Positions 50,338 through 63,300 of a DNA stretch of 64,000 nucleotides are shown piece after piece. The stretch covers positions 6,436,368 through 6,500,367 of the forward strand of contig NC_059481.1 in assembly GCF_018139145.2 (NCBI RefSeq), written 5' to 3'. Below the pieces are notes generated by a model, which worked only from the letters and a program-made list of their open reading frames with translations, had not been told where the DNA came from and searched no databases. The position numbers and the translations under genes are program-made. The stretch is from Gymnogyps californianus. Lineage: Eukaryota; Chordata; Aves; Accipitriformes; Cathartidae. Every line of letters begins with the position of its first letter. Within the stretch, counting starts at the first letter, position 1.

Positions 50338-50352
50338 ATGGATGCCTTCTAG
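50338..50352 (+). other. Minimal upstream ORF overlapping the OTUD7A start
   Basis: The exon opens with ATGGATG. The first ATG (50338) reads Met-Asp-Ala-Phe-stop (ATG GAT GCC TTC TAG) in a frame different from the OTUD7A ATG at 50342. Any transcript spliced to this exon carries this four-residue overlapping upstream ORF unless the upstream exon makes it part of a longer one. The context of the OTUD7A ATG is weak (T at -3, C at +4). Whether it is translated is unknown. Confidence 0.55.
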
Positions 50353-50492
50353 CCAACCAGTGAGTCCTACTGCTGCTGCATGTCTGGCAGCATCTCTGAA
50401 TGATCACATGACTCTTGATATGGATGCAGTCCTGTCAGACTTTGTTCGGTCCACAGGGGCAGAACCAGGTCTGGCAAGAGACTTACTGGAAG
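50342..50492 (+). CDS. OTUD7A: OTUD7A first coding exon (N-terminal UBA-like region)
   Basis: This is the first coding exon of OTUD7A (Cezanne-2), an OTU-family cysteine deubiquitinase selective for K11-linked ubiquitin chains and noted in neurons as a 15q13.3 gene. The exon encodes 50 codons plus one base (phase 1), starting [20 protein letters not shown] and ending in ...GLARDLLE plus the first G of a Gly codon. Residues 23-50 ([20 protein letters not shown] onward) are the near-invariant start of the UBA-like domain shared by OTUD7A and OTUD7B. The 22 residues before Met23 exist in OTUD7A but not in canonical OTUD7B, which begins at the equivalent of Met23, so this is the A paralogue; the length of that extension matches the human protein as I recall it. 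The catalytic OTU domain and A20-type zinc finger lie in exons beyond this window. Translation stays open past the splice donor to 50539, but that tail is intron. Confidence 0.95.
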
Positions 50493-50498
50493 GTAAGC
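50490..50498 (+). promoter_or_regulatory. OTUD7A: Splice donor of the OTUD7A coding exon
   Basis: The sequence AAG|GTAAGC places the exon end at 50492 and is close to the vertebrate consensus. It interrupts a Gly codon after its first base, the position where the OTUD7A and OTUD7B reading frames continue into the next exon. Confidence 0.9.
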
Positions 50499-53400
50499 TT
50501 TCAGGACACAAGTATTTCCTTCATTCACTGCTTGCTTAAAGCAAGAACCAGTCATAAAAGGAGAACTCCAGTCTATGGAAACAGACATGTCTTAGTATTT
50601 TGACTAGGAAGTCAACTCTTGTAATAAGCTGACCATGGGTTATACTAAGGTAGGTGTTTACAGCAAAAGCCTTAAAAAGTTCTTAGTGTTAGATTGCTGT
50701 ATTTTAGGTTATTAACAGTCATGCCTTAAAAGTATACATGCCAGGGAGAGAGGGGAGGGGGCTCTAGCTGAATTTTGTCATTTTCAGCTGCCTGAAAGTG
50801 GTTGTAAATGTTTCGGCTCACTGTGCAAAGCAGCTAAGTTCAGTCTGAAATGGATTTACTGTAAAGTGATAGAGAAACCAGAGATATTTTTGGGGCCCAG
50901 TGATTAATATGCATACCTGAACTTCACAGTATGGGAGTCAAATGGCTAGGTTGAAAAACATCTAAGAAGCCGTATCAGAAAAATAACTGGGTCTTTTTAT
51001 TTATTTTATTGTAGTTGGTTTAAGTTTATAAGTTTAAAAGTGGAAAGACACCTTTGATATTTGAAAGCATTTTGTAATAGTTGTTTTTGCTCATTTCTTC
51101 TGATGTGGACTAACAACAATTGTGAGGATGAGGAGTTAGAAATGAGTGGGTAGTATCTATGTAAATTACAAGGCAGTTCTGTGGGCTTGATACATGCACA
51201 CTGGACATCTTCCCTGACAGCTTTATTTTTAATCCTAATACGCTTTAAGAAATTGTGTGTTAAATCAAAGTAGCTACTGAACAGTCACAGCAGACTTAAA
51301 AGTATACATCAGGGTATGTATCTCCTTTTTGGAAGAGCAATTTCACTTTATCTTATGTATGCTGAAAGTTTTAACTTTTGCTATAAGTTCTTTTTTTACT
51401 CTGGGCTTTTTAGTAATAAGGAATGATATAAACACAGAGGTGCACACAATTTTGCAGTGTTTCCTAAGTCATCTGTGTAACATGTAATAAAACCTGATTT
51501 GATCAACCTGTCGTTCAAGCCTAGAGTCTGTCTTGGTCTGTTGGTCCCTTTGAAAAAGAATATGATAAGGTTTTTCTTAGCAATGTCAGGACAGATTGTC
51601 AGTTATTGTGCTGATACAGCATTGCCAAAATTTGAAAAATTGTTCCTACATATCAAAGGTGGTTCAGAAGAGTTATCTTGTTTTCCTTGCTATACTTTTT
51701 CCTTGCTATAAAGGTTAACGCTTCTAAATAAATATAGAATAGTATTTTCCGTGTTGCACTTCTCATTTCTGTAGATGAATAAATTCACACCATACATATT
51801 AACAAAGAAATAAGCAACAAGCAATTTAATTATTCTGAACAGGTTAATAGACACATGCATCTAGCCCAAACTATTTCCTCCCACACAGGAATTTATCAAA
51901 GTAAAAGGGATTGTTGCTAGCTCTGGACAAGTTGTGCTCACAGAAACATTTCAGCGCATGTAGTTGTGGCTCCATTTGGTGTAACAGCTTCTAAGACTGG
52001 CCATCTCTTGTGCTGGGGGACAGTAATTGATCCACTGGTTTCTCATTTGTTTAAAAAAGACACAGACTGGACTGCCACCCTTACACCATTACGACTGTCT
52101 TTCATAGTTGTCACAGTGTGTAGATGCTCTAAGCTCTGTGAGCAGCACTGAAACCCATGAAGTAACTTCTTAAAGAGAAACAATGTTCAGAAGAGCAACC
52201 CCCCACACCATGGTGCACAAGGCTATAGCAAATGTGTTGCACCTGGTCTTGGAATGATGATGTCTGTATAATATTTTCAATTCAAAATTTGAAAACAGGT
52301 GTGCACAAATATTTTTGAGAAATTTCAAGATTTGGTTGTAGTTTGTAGCCCCAAAACGACTGTCACAGAGAACTTTGAGCCAAAAAAGCTTGCTTGTATA
52401 GACCCTCATTTCCAAGTAATCACCAGTTTTGGTCAGTTCTTCTAGGGTCCCATAGCACTTCTCTCTTTCTGATATGTTCACAGATTCTATTTTTATAACT
52501 TGCTCAGACTGAATGTTCATATCTTGCCTCTATAGAGTGTACACATCTTTTTCAGAGCCGTTTCTGATACTGTTTCCTTTGTTCATCTTTTGTGGGAAAT
52601 TTCTTGAATTTCACAGTCCTGTAGATAATCAAGGATACCAGTTTCTGCTTCCTTATCCAATTATTTTAATATATTGTTTTGCTTTGATTCTTCTGTGGAT
52701 GCATCAGGACAGTGTTGTGCACAATATGTGGTGTTCCCTCCGGCAACAAATGGGCAAGTTAAATACACACTGACTGTTGTACAAATAGCTAAAAAAATCT
52801 ATACGTTGTATATAGATTGCATATGGATTTGCTAAATTGCCAGAAGCTGTCCTAAATATTGGTTCTGTTGATGTTTCTATATTCTGCCTGTCCTGGTGGT
52901 AAAATCCCTGCAGTTTTTTTCTGTTGAACTTTGAGCACAGCTACTTGTCTCACTAAAACATTCCGCTGCTTGTGCTTGGCACGTATCTTCCAGAAAGTGT
53001 CCATTCTTGATTTGAAATGAAGATATAAAGAGATTTGGGGGGAAAAAAAAAACCAAAAAACCACACATATATTGGTTCGAATTTTTTTGTGTCTGGTTCT
53101 TTTTGCCAGCTATTAACATCCTAAAATAAATAATACTATAAATGAATTGCTATTCTATCAATTTTGATAAGCTAAATATGTTGAGCTCTAAGTCTCACTT
53201 TCTGTCTCTGTATTTTCTCTATCATTCAAAAGAATGTATACAGAAATGTTTTGGCTATTTTGGTATATATCTTTCTAGTGCAAAGATTGCCTTTTTGCAA
53301 TTACATTGCATATGCTGCTGTTTGTATCTTTGGCCAAGTTTGCTTGCACAGGGAGCTTGTGGTCAAGTCTATGCTCAGTTTGACGTTTCAAAGTTACCAA

Positions 53401-56081
53401 TTCTATAATTCTGTGCAGTTGCTTAACTGTTAAGGAGTTCAGATTTCACAGACTTACCATTGAAATAATGCCTTTAAGATTTTATGAGAACTTTATTATG
53501 CACATCTGAAAATGGATGTGAATGCAGACTTTTAAAGCTACATCAAAATTAAAAATGGGTTTGTTTTTCTTAGTGCTGCCTAAGAAATTAATTTTATTTT
53601 CATGACATTGCTATGTTTATGTTTAGAAAAGCCTTATATCTATCTAATCAGCCATTCATGGGTGGATAGAATTGCATTAGAAATTGCTTATTTGTGTTAT
53701 TGAGTCTGAAAGGCCAGTTGTAGGTTACTTGCTATTTGCTATTTATGTGATACAGCTATGGGAACTTAAATGTACAGACTTGGAGAAAGTACAAGGAAAG
53801 GTATGTGGAGGCAGAAGGGGCTTAGCACTTAACAGCACAGAGACCTACACTTCAGTAAGTCATCTGTCTTACTGTATGAGTTTTCTTGAGATTTTCTTGA
53901 GTACTGTAAAGAACCTTCCCTCCATTATAGTTTATTCTGATAATTTGGTAGATTTATAAACAGCCCATTTCTGCTGTTAAAGAAAACTTTTGAAACTTGA
54001 GATTACAATCTGATATGTCATAGAGCTACGTGTTATGATTGATTCAGTGATTTTTTTTTCATTAAACTGTATATAAATATTTCAAAACTAAGGCCTTTTC
54101 CCAACTGTTCAATGTAACAGTGGCAATATTTCTGACTGGATATATTTTGTAAATGTACAACATTTGTGTTAATTATTAAGCATAGCAAAGAACATTAGAT
54201 TTATAGTCAAGTAGAGTTATATAACTGACATATTGTAAAGGATAGATTATGCATTGTTTTTAACCAGAGGTTTTGATAGCACAAAATCGTTTACCTTATT
54301 ACTCATATGCATCTATTAAAGATATACAATCATATGAGTAATCAAAGTTTGTTCCACTCTCTGATGTGCTATGGATGCTTAGTAACTCAGTTTAATGAGA
54401 GCTTAGAATGACTTTATAGCTTTAAAGTGTGAATATTCTTCTCTCCCCTTTCTGCCCCCAGCTTTTTTTTTCCTTGCTTTTGAACATCCCAATAACTGCA
54501 TGCCCACTTCTAGGATGAGAACCCAAGGTAGCTGAGATCATGAGAAAAATCCTTTCATGGGGATTATGTACAGCTAACCCAAACAGCATCTTATCTCTGT
54601 CAATTCAGGAGGCTCTTATCTACCCTTCTCTGTACTAGTATAATTTTTTTTCTTGCGCCCACAGTGTGCCTGCATGCCTGAGCAGTAGCTCAGTGAGCTA
54701 TTTCTGGGCTGAATTCTCCAGATGATCTATCTCCCACATCAGAATCTGTCTTCCATCAGAAGCTGCAGTACTCTTTCTCTGCTCTGTTAGTTGCTGGCAG
54801 TGTCTTGTGCATAGAACATTTCATGCTTGTTTTTGGTTGCTTGTTCTGCTTGGTACCTTTCTGTACTTTTTATACTGAAGGGCTTTTTCTTCCGCTACTC
54901 AGCACTCCTTGTTTTCTTTGTCTGAATGCTGTCCTGGACCACCCAGGCTACTTCCATCATTCTTTTCAGTTGAAAGAACAGCTTTCTACCAGCCCTGCCA
55001 AAATTCTTAGCTACTATTACAGCTGAATTATTAAATGGGAAGCACAGTTCTTTCAGCTTGGTTATGATTACAAAACTGTGCAATGTTCATCCTTGTTGTT
55101 TAGGACTCCAGGGAAGACACTTGGTTGATAGCTATTTACACCTTCGTCTCTAATCTTGCAGAGACTTTGAAGTAAACACCCAGCAGGAATTACCTTTGGA
55201 GAGCCTGCACATCTACAGATAAGTGTCCTCAAATTCATGACGTCTCCAAGACATCGTAAATCCTGATGTTTTTATGTTAATAATTACGAGTCCACGAAAG
55301 AATGATGAGTATGTCCCTATGCAAATAAAAGGATACCAAAAGCTATTTGCTGGCTGTACCAGCTAAGAAATAAAATTGCAGGTTGGGGAGAATATATGAG
55401 CACCACATATGTCAGCAAATTATAGAGTGGAGAGTGACTGTGACAGTTGCTTGGCTCTCCGAGTAGCATTTGACTCAGGGGACGCAGAAACTGGATCTGA
55501 CATTACACAGTGTGATGGTTCAGGAATCAGATATGCTTGAAGCAGATCACTTTGTATCAAAAACATCTGCTACAGATCTGCAGACCTGAGATCTTGTCTC
55601 TATGCACTTTCATTCAGAAGGAAGGAAGACTGCAGAAGTTTGTCTTTCTTCCCAAAAAACCCACAACAGATTTATTCAATCAACCTGCCTGAAAACAAGA
55701 GCATTCCCATCACTGTAAATCTTACTCTAACAACCTTTCACATAATTCCTTGAGACAAAGGCTTCATTTTGAACTAGCAGTATCCAAGAGCACAGTGTGA
55801 ACCTCTATATCTTTTCCTAAGTTTAAAAACACTTTTAAAAATTGCATTCAAATCTCACATTGAATCTTGTGCACCAGGACAAGATTATTACCAATGCTTT
55901 TCCCCTGTATATTCTTCCAAAATACATTACCCCCTATTTTTAAACTTATGGTTGTTAGTATTATTAGCCTGTCTTTCATGAGGAACTTACTAGCTATGGG
56001 AAACTAGGTGGCTGAAAGACAATCAGATGCTTTAAAAAAAGGACACAGTTTGGGCCATAGAAGGACACAGTTCATTCCATA

Positions 56082-56113
56082 TGTTCTGGTTTCAGCTGGG
56101 ATAGAGTTAATTT
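56082..56113 (+). repeat. 32-bp LTR tip, plus strand
   Basis: TGTTCTGGTTTCAGCTGGGA followed by TAGAGTTAATTT matches the 5' terminus of the LTR family seen at 14771 (minus). Only this tip is recognisable. It is the only LTR piece in the window in the same sense as OTUD7A. Confidence 0.6.
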
Positions 56114-59100
56114 GTATTGTAAAAGAGTTTTTCCATTAAATGGAAGCATTCTATGTTTTCATTAGATTAGCCTCACTTTTGAAAATAGGAACTCCAGAAA
56201 AGCAGAATATTCTATTAGAGTCCACCTGTATGTTTAAGGTTGTAGCAAAACTCCACATCAGCATGAGGTCGTCTGTTGTACTCAGTCTTCACTACCTGGG
56301 AGATCCACTTCTGATGCTATTTGATTGTACAGGTCATCAACACCACTGTTTCAGGTCTCTGTGCTTTTGATACTCATTTTCTTTTCCCTCCATTTTATTT
56401 TGCAGTGATTAATTGTTTAGCTCTTGATTGCTGAAAATATATACTCTGCCTTTAATCTCATTCATAGATATGTTCCTCATACACTGATATATATCAGTGA
56501 AAATAGTTCTGCTTAAGTGCTAGCAGTTGCATGTTTGAAAATAATTTGTTCAATATTGATTTTAATAGCCAGCATTTTTTCTTGATGTGTCTAGTGCAGC
56601 ACAGGAATAATTTATGGGGCGATTTAATGTGGATATGTGAATGGATTAAAAAAAAGTAAGAATAAAAATTATGTGAAAAGTTTTATCATACTTTCAATTT
56701 TCCCCCTTGATTCCAGTTAAAAAGAATAGAAATCAGTGATCTGAAATCTTTTTACTTCCAATGAAGGCCAAGAGCATGCTCTTGCCTTGTACTGTTACAT
56801 TTATGAAAACAAAAGCAACTTAAAACATTTTCATGGCTATCTGGTATAAAACTCTAATATTGGACTTCTATATTTATTAAGATGCTTACAACTATTTTAA
56901 ATTAATTGTAAATTAATATTCATAAATTTCAACTCTGTGTCATTAGCTCTGCCAATTATATGTTAGTGGATTGTACACATTTGCTAAGCCATTTGTTTCT
57001 TAGAAATGTTATTTTCCAGCTTCACTTTCATTTTTGAATGATTACTTCCTGAGTCTTTCATCTGTTTCATTTCATATCTCTTTGAGATATTGTTCACCAC
57101 TTTCTGAGGTTTTTAATTTGTTTGTGTGCTCCCAAGAACTGAAAGCATACTTCTGTATGTGAGATTATGTAGAGTAGGTATTACATTTTGTGAAACTTCA
57201 CTGGGTCTCCATTTTAAGATTATTTTTGTTTTGCATATTTGCTAACCAACTTTTCAGATTCCCTGTTGACCTTTTTCCTGTTCACTAATACGTGTTCTTT
57301 CAAGTTTACTTACTTTTCCTAATAAGCTGATTATAGATGAAGGTACTATTTCCAATATATTTTTTAAACTGCTCCTTTACTGAAAAAGTTGGCATCCGTG
57401 TCTCTCAACCTTTGCTGGTCTTTACTACTGTTTTTCTTTAAATTAAATCAGTTCTGATTTCTTTGAATTGGTGTATTATAAATCATCAAACGCCAAAAGA
57501 AGCTCAAAAAACCTCAGTAGTTTTTCATTCCACAAATGAATTGCATCCACATAGTGAAGTCAAGGTAGGAGGTAGGTACCTATTGTTTTGGCCGTGATTG
57601 CAAATTCTTGAGAAATCACTGGCTAAGACAGTTGTTTATCAGTCCCCTTGTGGAAATAAAGACAGCATGAACCTCTACGATTCTGCTGGAGAACCTGAAA
57701 CTGTTACTTCATTTGCTTTTTGTGACCTGACCTCTTGAGCACTGCATATGCCACTTACATGTTTTTTGTAACTTCAGTTTTATGCTATGCATTCAGTAAA
57801 TGCTTTTCCTGAGATTAGGTCTGATTGTTCTAGGAAGCATTTGTCATTATTCTCTTATTTGCTGATGTCAGTGCCTCAATTTTCAAAAAGATGAACAGCT
57901 CATAAATTTCCAGATTTGAAGCATTGAAAGGAAGTGAGTATAAAATGAGTCCATTTCCAAATTTTTTTAGATAGTTTTTCACTTTAAAACTAACCTATCA
58001 ATTGCTGCGCAAAAGAACTGAAAGAAGTGTAATGTGAGTATTATCATCATAAATTATATACCAAACCCCAACCCCTTTTCCCCCACCTGTAATAGAAAAA
58101 CTGGAGATGTTTCAGACATGAGAACTAGGTGAACATAGCAGAAGGTTGGGAGAGCTGAATGGAAGGTTTAGTATTGCTTTTTGCCTTCCTTTTAGTTTGA
58201 TGGAATGAAAATGTGCTAAGTTAGGGCCATCTAGATGCCACAACATTTCCGTTAATTACCCAGAGATTTGGATTTCAACCCTCACTTAATTTTGAGGGTA
58301 ACAGGGGAAAAAACAAGCAAACACACAAAAAATCCTAATTTTACTTAAAACCAGGCTAAAATAAAAGCCCATGCTGAAGTGGTTAATATTGACAGAGCAA
58401 TTTGACAATAAATGTGACCCAGGTGAAAGAAACAACAATCTCAGCAAAATAGTTTGAAAAGCAGCCCGTGCTGGTAGACATGTGTATTGCTGCTTTGTAC
58501 GGGATTAAATTAGGATACATATTACATCAGTGTCGCAGTAAAACATGAAATCAGCTGCAAGACTCTCCGGATGTCATCTTTGTATATGCATGCTTGTTAA
58601 TGACAGCCAGACCCAAAGGCACCTTGAAGTCAGTGGAAAGACTTCATTGCCTCACTAAGCTTTGGGAAAATTCTTAAGCATAAACAGATAGGTCTGCATG
58701 GTAGAGAACTGATTTCTCTTCAGCTGTGTTTGATCTCCAACTTCCCAACATCCAGGAATGAGGAGGGCATGTCCCTTTTCCTTCTGGATAGTCTAGGCTG
58801 GCACCTTGAATCTCCCATGCATAGAATAGCAGTAATGCTTGAGTTGTTAAGTATAACCTACTTAAAATGTGGCCTAAGGCAGAAAGAAAACCGTTAAAGA
58901 AAATAGTTTAATCTTTAAAACAAGTTATGCTGTATGTGGTTTACAGTGCCAGGGCTGTAGGTGTGGATGAACTTGGAGATTGCTAATAAATCAGTCAGAA
59001 AACAGCTTAGTTTTCAGGAAGCAGCAGGTGTGCAGGCAATGGCCACTTGACTATAGGGGGAAGGCATAGGATGAAATATTTTAAAATGCCAACAGTATAG

Positions 59101-59230
59101 ACAACCATCAGGAACTGGAGGATTTGTGAAATTCACTGGCAATAATAATAAAATAATAAAAATTAATAAAAACATAAAAAAGAATCCAAACTGCATCGAA
59201 AATAATGTATTTAACTGAAAAACTGCCCTT

Positions 59231-59270
59231 TTATATATATATATTTATTTTTATATATATATATTTATTT
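59231..59270 (+). repeat. Perfect 20-bp tandem duplication, AT-rich
   Basis: Two identical 20-base copies of TTATATATATATATTTATTT lie head to tail, followed by ATATAAATGA. A local slippage or duplication event of a TA-rich simple repeat. Confidence 0.85.
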
Positions 59271-60373
59271 ATATAAATGATGTAGTATTTCACCATTATG
59301 TAAAAGTAATTGCTGTCTATTTCCAGCTTTATATAGCGATCAATAGAGGTATACGTAGTTCACCATTAATTCAGAAATCAGGAGATTGGCTTTCCAGTCA
59401 TGAAATGTATGCAGTAAAGGAGAATGACCACATGGAAAATGACAGAGATGCAGTAGATAGACGTCTCCTCAAAGAATAGTGTATATAAGGGGAATTCGGA
59501 GAAAAGCATGCAATTAATGGAGAGGGAGAGAGAAATTTACAGTACTGTCATGTGATTGAGTGTACAAAGCTAACTCCCCAAAAATAGTCTCTTATTCTCT
59601 CCCTCAGACAGTTCCTTTTTTAGTTCTCTTGTGGAAGGCTTGGCAAAGGGAAGAGGAAGCTGAGCTGCTACCAATGTGTCGTTACACAGAGATCAAAATT
59701 GTCATTTCCAGCTGTCTGTTCAGCTTTGAATGACTTTGCATTCTAGCAGAAAATGAGGCAAATGTTAACAAAATGTCCTTGCTGCATTATTTTCCTTTGA
59801 GAACATGGACCAAAATTAAATCTTGTTTTAAAACCTATGGTCTAATTTTATCCTAGTTTTGCATATAAGTTTTTCAGAAAGAATAAAGCTGATCTTGAGT
59901 TCCTCTTCTTATCTTATGCCTGTTAAGATTTGTTAATCTACTTCATGCCAAATAGGAAGAAGTGACTGTACTTAAACTGAACTTGTGGATTGCTTTATTA
60001 GCAGTTGGTTTGTAAGAACAGACTTCCTTACATGGGAAAGAAGCTGATGGTAGACTTCGTATCTTAACAGATTGTCAAGTTTGGGGGATTTAAATTTTTA
60101 TATATATATTTTTTTTTTTTTTAAATTAATCATTGTGCACTGGCCTAGTGGCACAAAATGAGGATTGTTTTACATTGGTGAAAACTAACAATCAATCAAC
60201 AATCTTGAAAGACAGAAGCTGCTTATCATTTCTTCAGATGCCTTTCTAGCATAGTCACCTAAAGCTCCTAGGTCTAATAAATAGCTTGTATCCAGTAAAA
60301 GATCTCCTAGAATTATCAATGCTAGCAATAACTGAAGAAGTAAAAGAGCTTTTGCAGTTGAAGCTGGAATTAC

Positions 60374-60390
60374 TAGTTAGTTAGTTAGTT
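60374..60390 (+). repeat. TTAG tetranucleotide repeat
   Basis: Four tandem TTAG units (AGTTAGTTAGTTAGTTG). Confidence 0.75.
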
Positions 60391-63300
60391 GATAACTCTG
60401 TCTTGTGCCTGTAATCACAATTTTAAATATTTGGAGAGAGTCCTATGGGAAAAAAAAAAAAAGTGCTATGAAATTGTGAGGGTAAAATGTCAGAACTCTT
60501 CTAGTTCAGAACAGTTAATTGTAACTTCACCAGCACATAGAACTATAAACATATGCTGTGTTAAAAAGATAGACGTATAGAAGTTAGTCAGGTTCAGCCG
60601 AGACATTTAAATAAAGGCTCCTGTGAAGATTTGGCCAAGATATTAGAATGATTGAACAATGTCCCCAGTTGTATAAAGGTAATAATATTCCCTTCTGGTC
60701 CTAAATAAAATTCAAGATTTCATAGAATTATTGGCAATTATGTATCCTCTCAACCAACAGCATCTCACAAAGCATCATCCTCCCAGATACGCAAGTATGC
60801 ACGGAGAATTCCTGTCAATGACAAAATACATTAACCATGCTCAGCTTTTAATTTCAGTTGTGGCAAATGTGAACATTTCCATTTCCCAAATGTACAGGGT
60901 ATCAGGAGCACAGAAATTAACTTTAAACCTAGACAGGACAGAGTTGAGGTTGATAGGAAAAGGAAGAATTTCAAAGGCTTTCCTCTGTTTTGGGAGAACT
61001 AAATCAGTTCACAATCTTCAGGCCTTTTTGAGTTCTCCTGTACAATTGAATACCCATGTAACCCCCGGAACAAAAATTGTTCTTTTGCTGCAGTTGGCCA
61101 TAAGTTGGTCTATCTTAGGCACATCCTTGTTCATGAGGAGCCCTTAGTATAGAATTCTTGGGGACCTGATTATTTCAAATGATTCCATCTAAGTGTAAAA
61201 CTACACAGAAGCATGAATCCCAGCAGATTAGCAAGAGATCATCATAAATGCCTTAGCCTGGAGTGTTACTTTCTGTGTAGGCTTCAAATTGAACTTACAG
61301 GTCCATTTCATAGATCATGTCTTGATATTCAGTGCCTTCCTCAGGTTGGATGTTCTTCTCTACCTGAAAGTTAGCTTATTGCCCTCTATATTTATGTTGT
61401 CCCATAATGGCTGTATTCCATTGGGTCAAATTGATGACTTATGAGTCAAGGTGATAACACTTGCACTAGATTTATGCTATGAAACATTGTGAGGACTTGT
61501 CTTGTTCAGACCTAGCTGTAAAACTCTGAGTGTTTCTCATTTCTCTCAGCCTTGCAGCCAACACTTTCAGCTAAGAACTCCTTCCTGTGTTCTTGGAAGG
61601 AAGACATCATGATGTAGAGATTCTTATTGTTTTACTTTTTAACATGCATAACCACTCAAAATCTATGCTGAAAGATGGCACAGAAGAACATAGATGGAGT
61701 AAGAGCCCTGGATTTTGTTTTTAGAAGTATGTTACACAGCCTGCCAAATACTGGATTTCTGTCTGGTCATTTGTAAACATCTCGGATTGTACATCCTTAC
61801 AGGTAGTTTTCACCCTCATAAGGGGAACAACTACATGAATCAAGCATTCCTGCTGAAAATTCCTGTGCCTGTTTAATTGATTTGTTACTGGTCCACAGTA
61901 TAGTCTCATGTAAAATGCTGGTTCCGTTAAATGGGCTAAAAGGGGAGATGATGTGCCTCCCACCTAACAGCTGATGCTTTGTACTTGTGGGACAGCTGCT
62001 ATGCCAAGAACACCTTTCTATACACTGGCATGGAGTATTTGAGTCACAGAGGCATGTTCTCTGCAGTAGGTTTGAAGGAGTTATAACGATTGGGATGGTA
62101 TTGAAAATTTTGTCTCCCAGCAAGACTTTTCCTGTTCTGTTGGCAGGGAAGCTTTGTTGAATTTTTAATTTTTTTTAATAGGGAGGGTTTTTTTTTTCCT
62201 TTGGATGCTTTGCATTAGCTTTAGTAATAGTGAGGTTGTAATTTTTTTCCAATTCACTAGTAAAAAGTACAGACAATGATAGTAAAATATTTAAGAAATG
62301 GTGGCAAAAACCTTGAAAGTTACATTGCTGGTACTGGTTCTTCAGTCGTCTCTTTTTAAAAAAAAATGTTTTCTAAATGGTATTGCATTCAAGTGTGAGT
62401 TTCATTAACAACAAAAACGGCATTAAATGTAAAGTAGATGGGCAGATATTGTACCTGATTAGAATGGTTAAAAATTCCAAAAGGTATGTCCATTTTAGTT
62501 TTACTGCCATCTCACCAAAAAACCTTTTTTTTACTTTCTTGTATTTGTCACATTGAAAAATGATGCGCTGTCTTCCTTTCAGCTTAGTTTCTTGTTCAGT
62601 TTCATCATCTTCTATAGACCTCATTTTTATTTTCTGAAATACATCGTTCTGTAATCTTGTCCAAGTTGCTTTCCCTATGAGCCGTGTAGCATTTTGGCTT
62701 CTTTTTTTCCTTTATTGTTTTGTGAAAGTTTCACATTAATTCTTACTGGATATTTTTATTGCTTCTGCTTCTTAGATACATGCACCAGCAGTTCATGAAC
62801 TGTAAACACAAGGTGCACCGTAATTTGCTTAATTCTGTCTATCCTTCCCCTTCTGCATTCTTTTTTTCATATGTTTTTGGTCCTGTTTAGCTTTAGACAG
62901 CATTTCCTGCCCCTTTTAAAATTTTCTTTGCTGAAGTCCTGTGTATATGTTTTTGCTGCAAGTTCCCCTTCATTGTGGTCATTACTATTAGATCTTTCCT
63001 AGTTCCCCATCTCAGATTGCACCCTTTCTAGCATTTTGTTTATCATTAAATCAAGAATTGCTGGTGACCTTTCAAATGTTCTTTTTAACATATTGGAGTA
63101 GGTGGATATTTGAAAGCTTGGCGGGGGGGAGTGCCTTATAGTTGCATGCTTGCTATTCCTACTAATTAATGATAAATGTCCTCTAGTTTTATTGTATCTG
63201 ATTTAAGAAGTGAAAGACAATAGATTTATTAACTGTTACAACCCCACTAAGCTATGCTGTTTTAGCCAAAACAATAAAAAGCAAAAAACCCAAAGACTAA

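Noticed and set aside
50493..50539. Continuation of the OTUD7A frame past the donor (about 15 codons)
   Set aside because: The conserved protein continues differently after this Gly codon and the GTAAGC donor is strong; this is intron.
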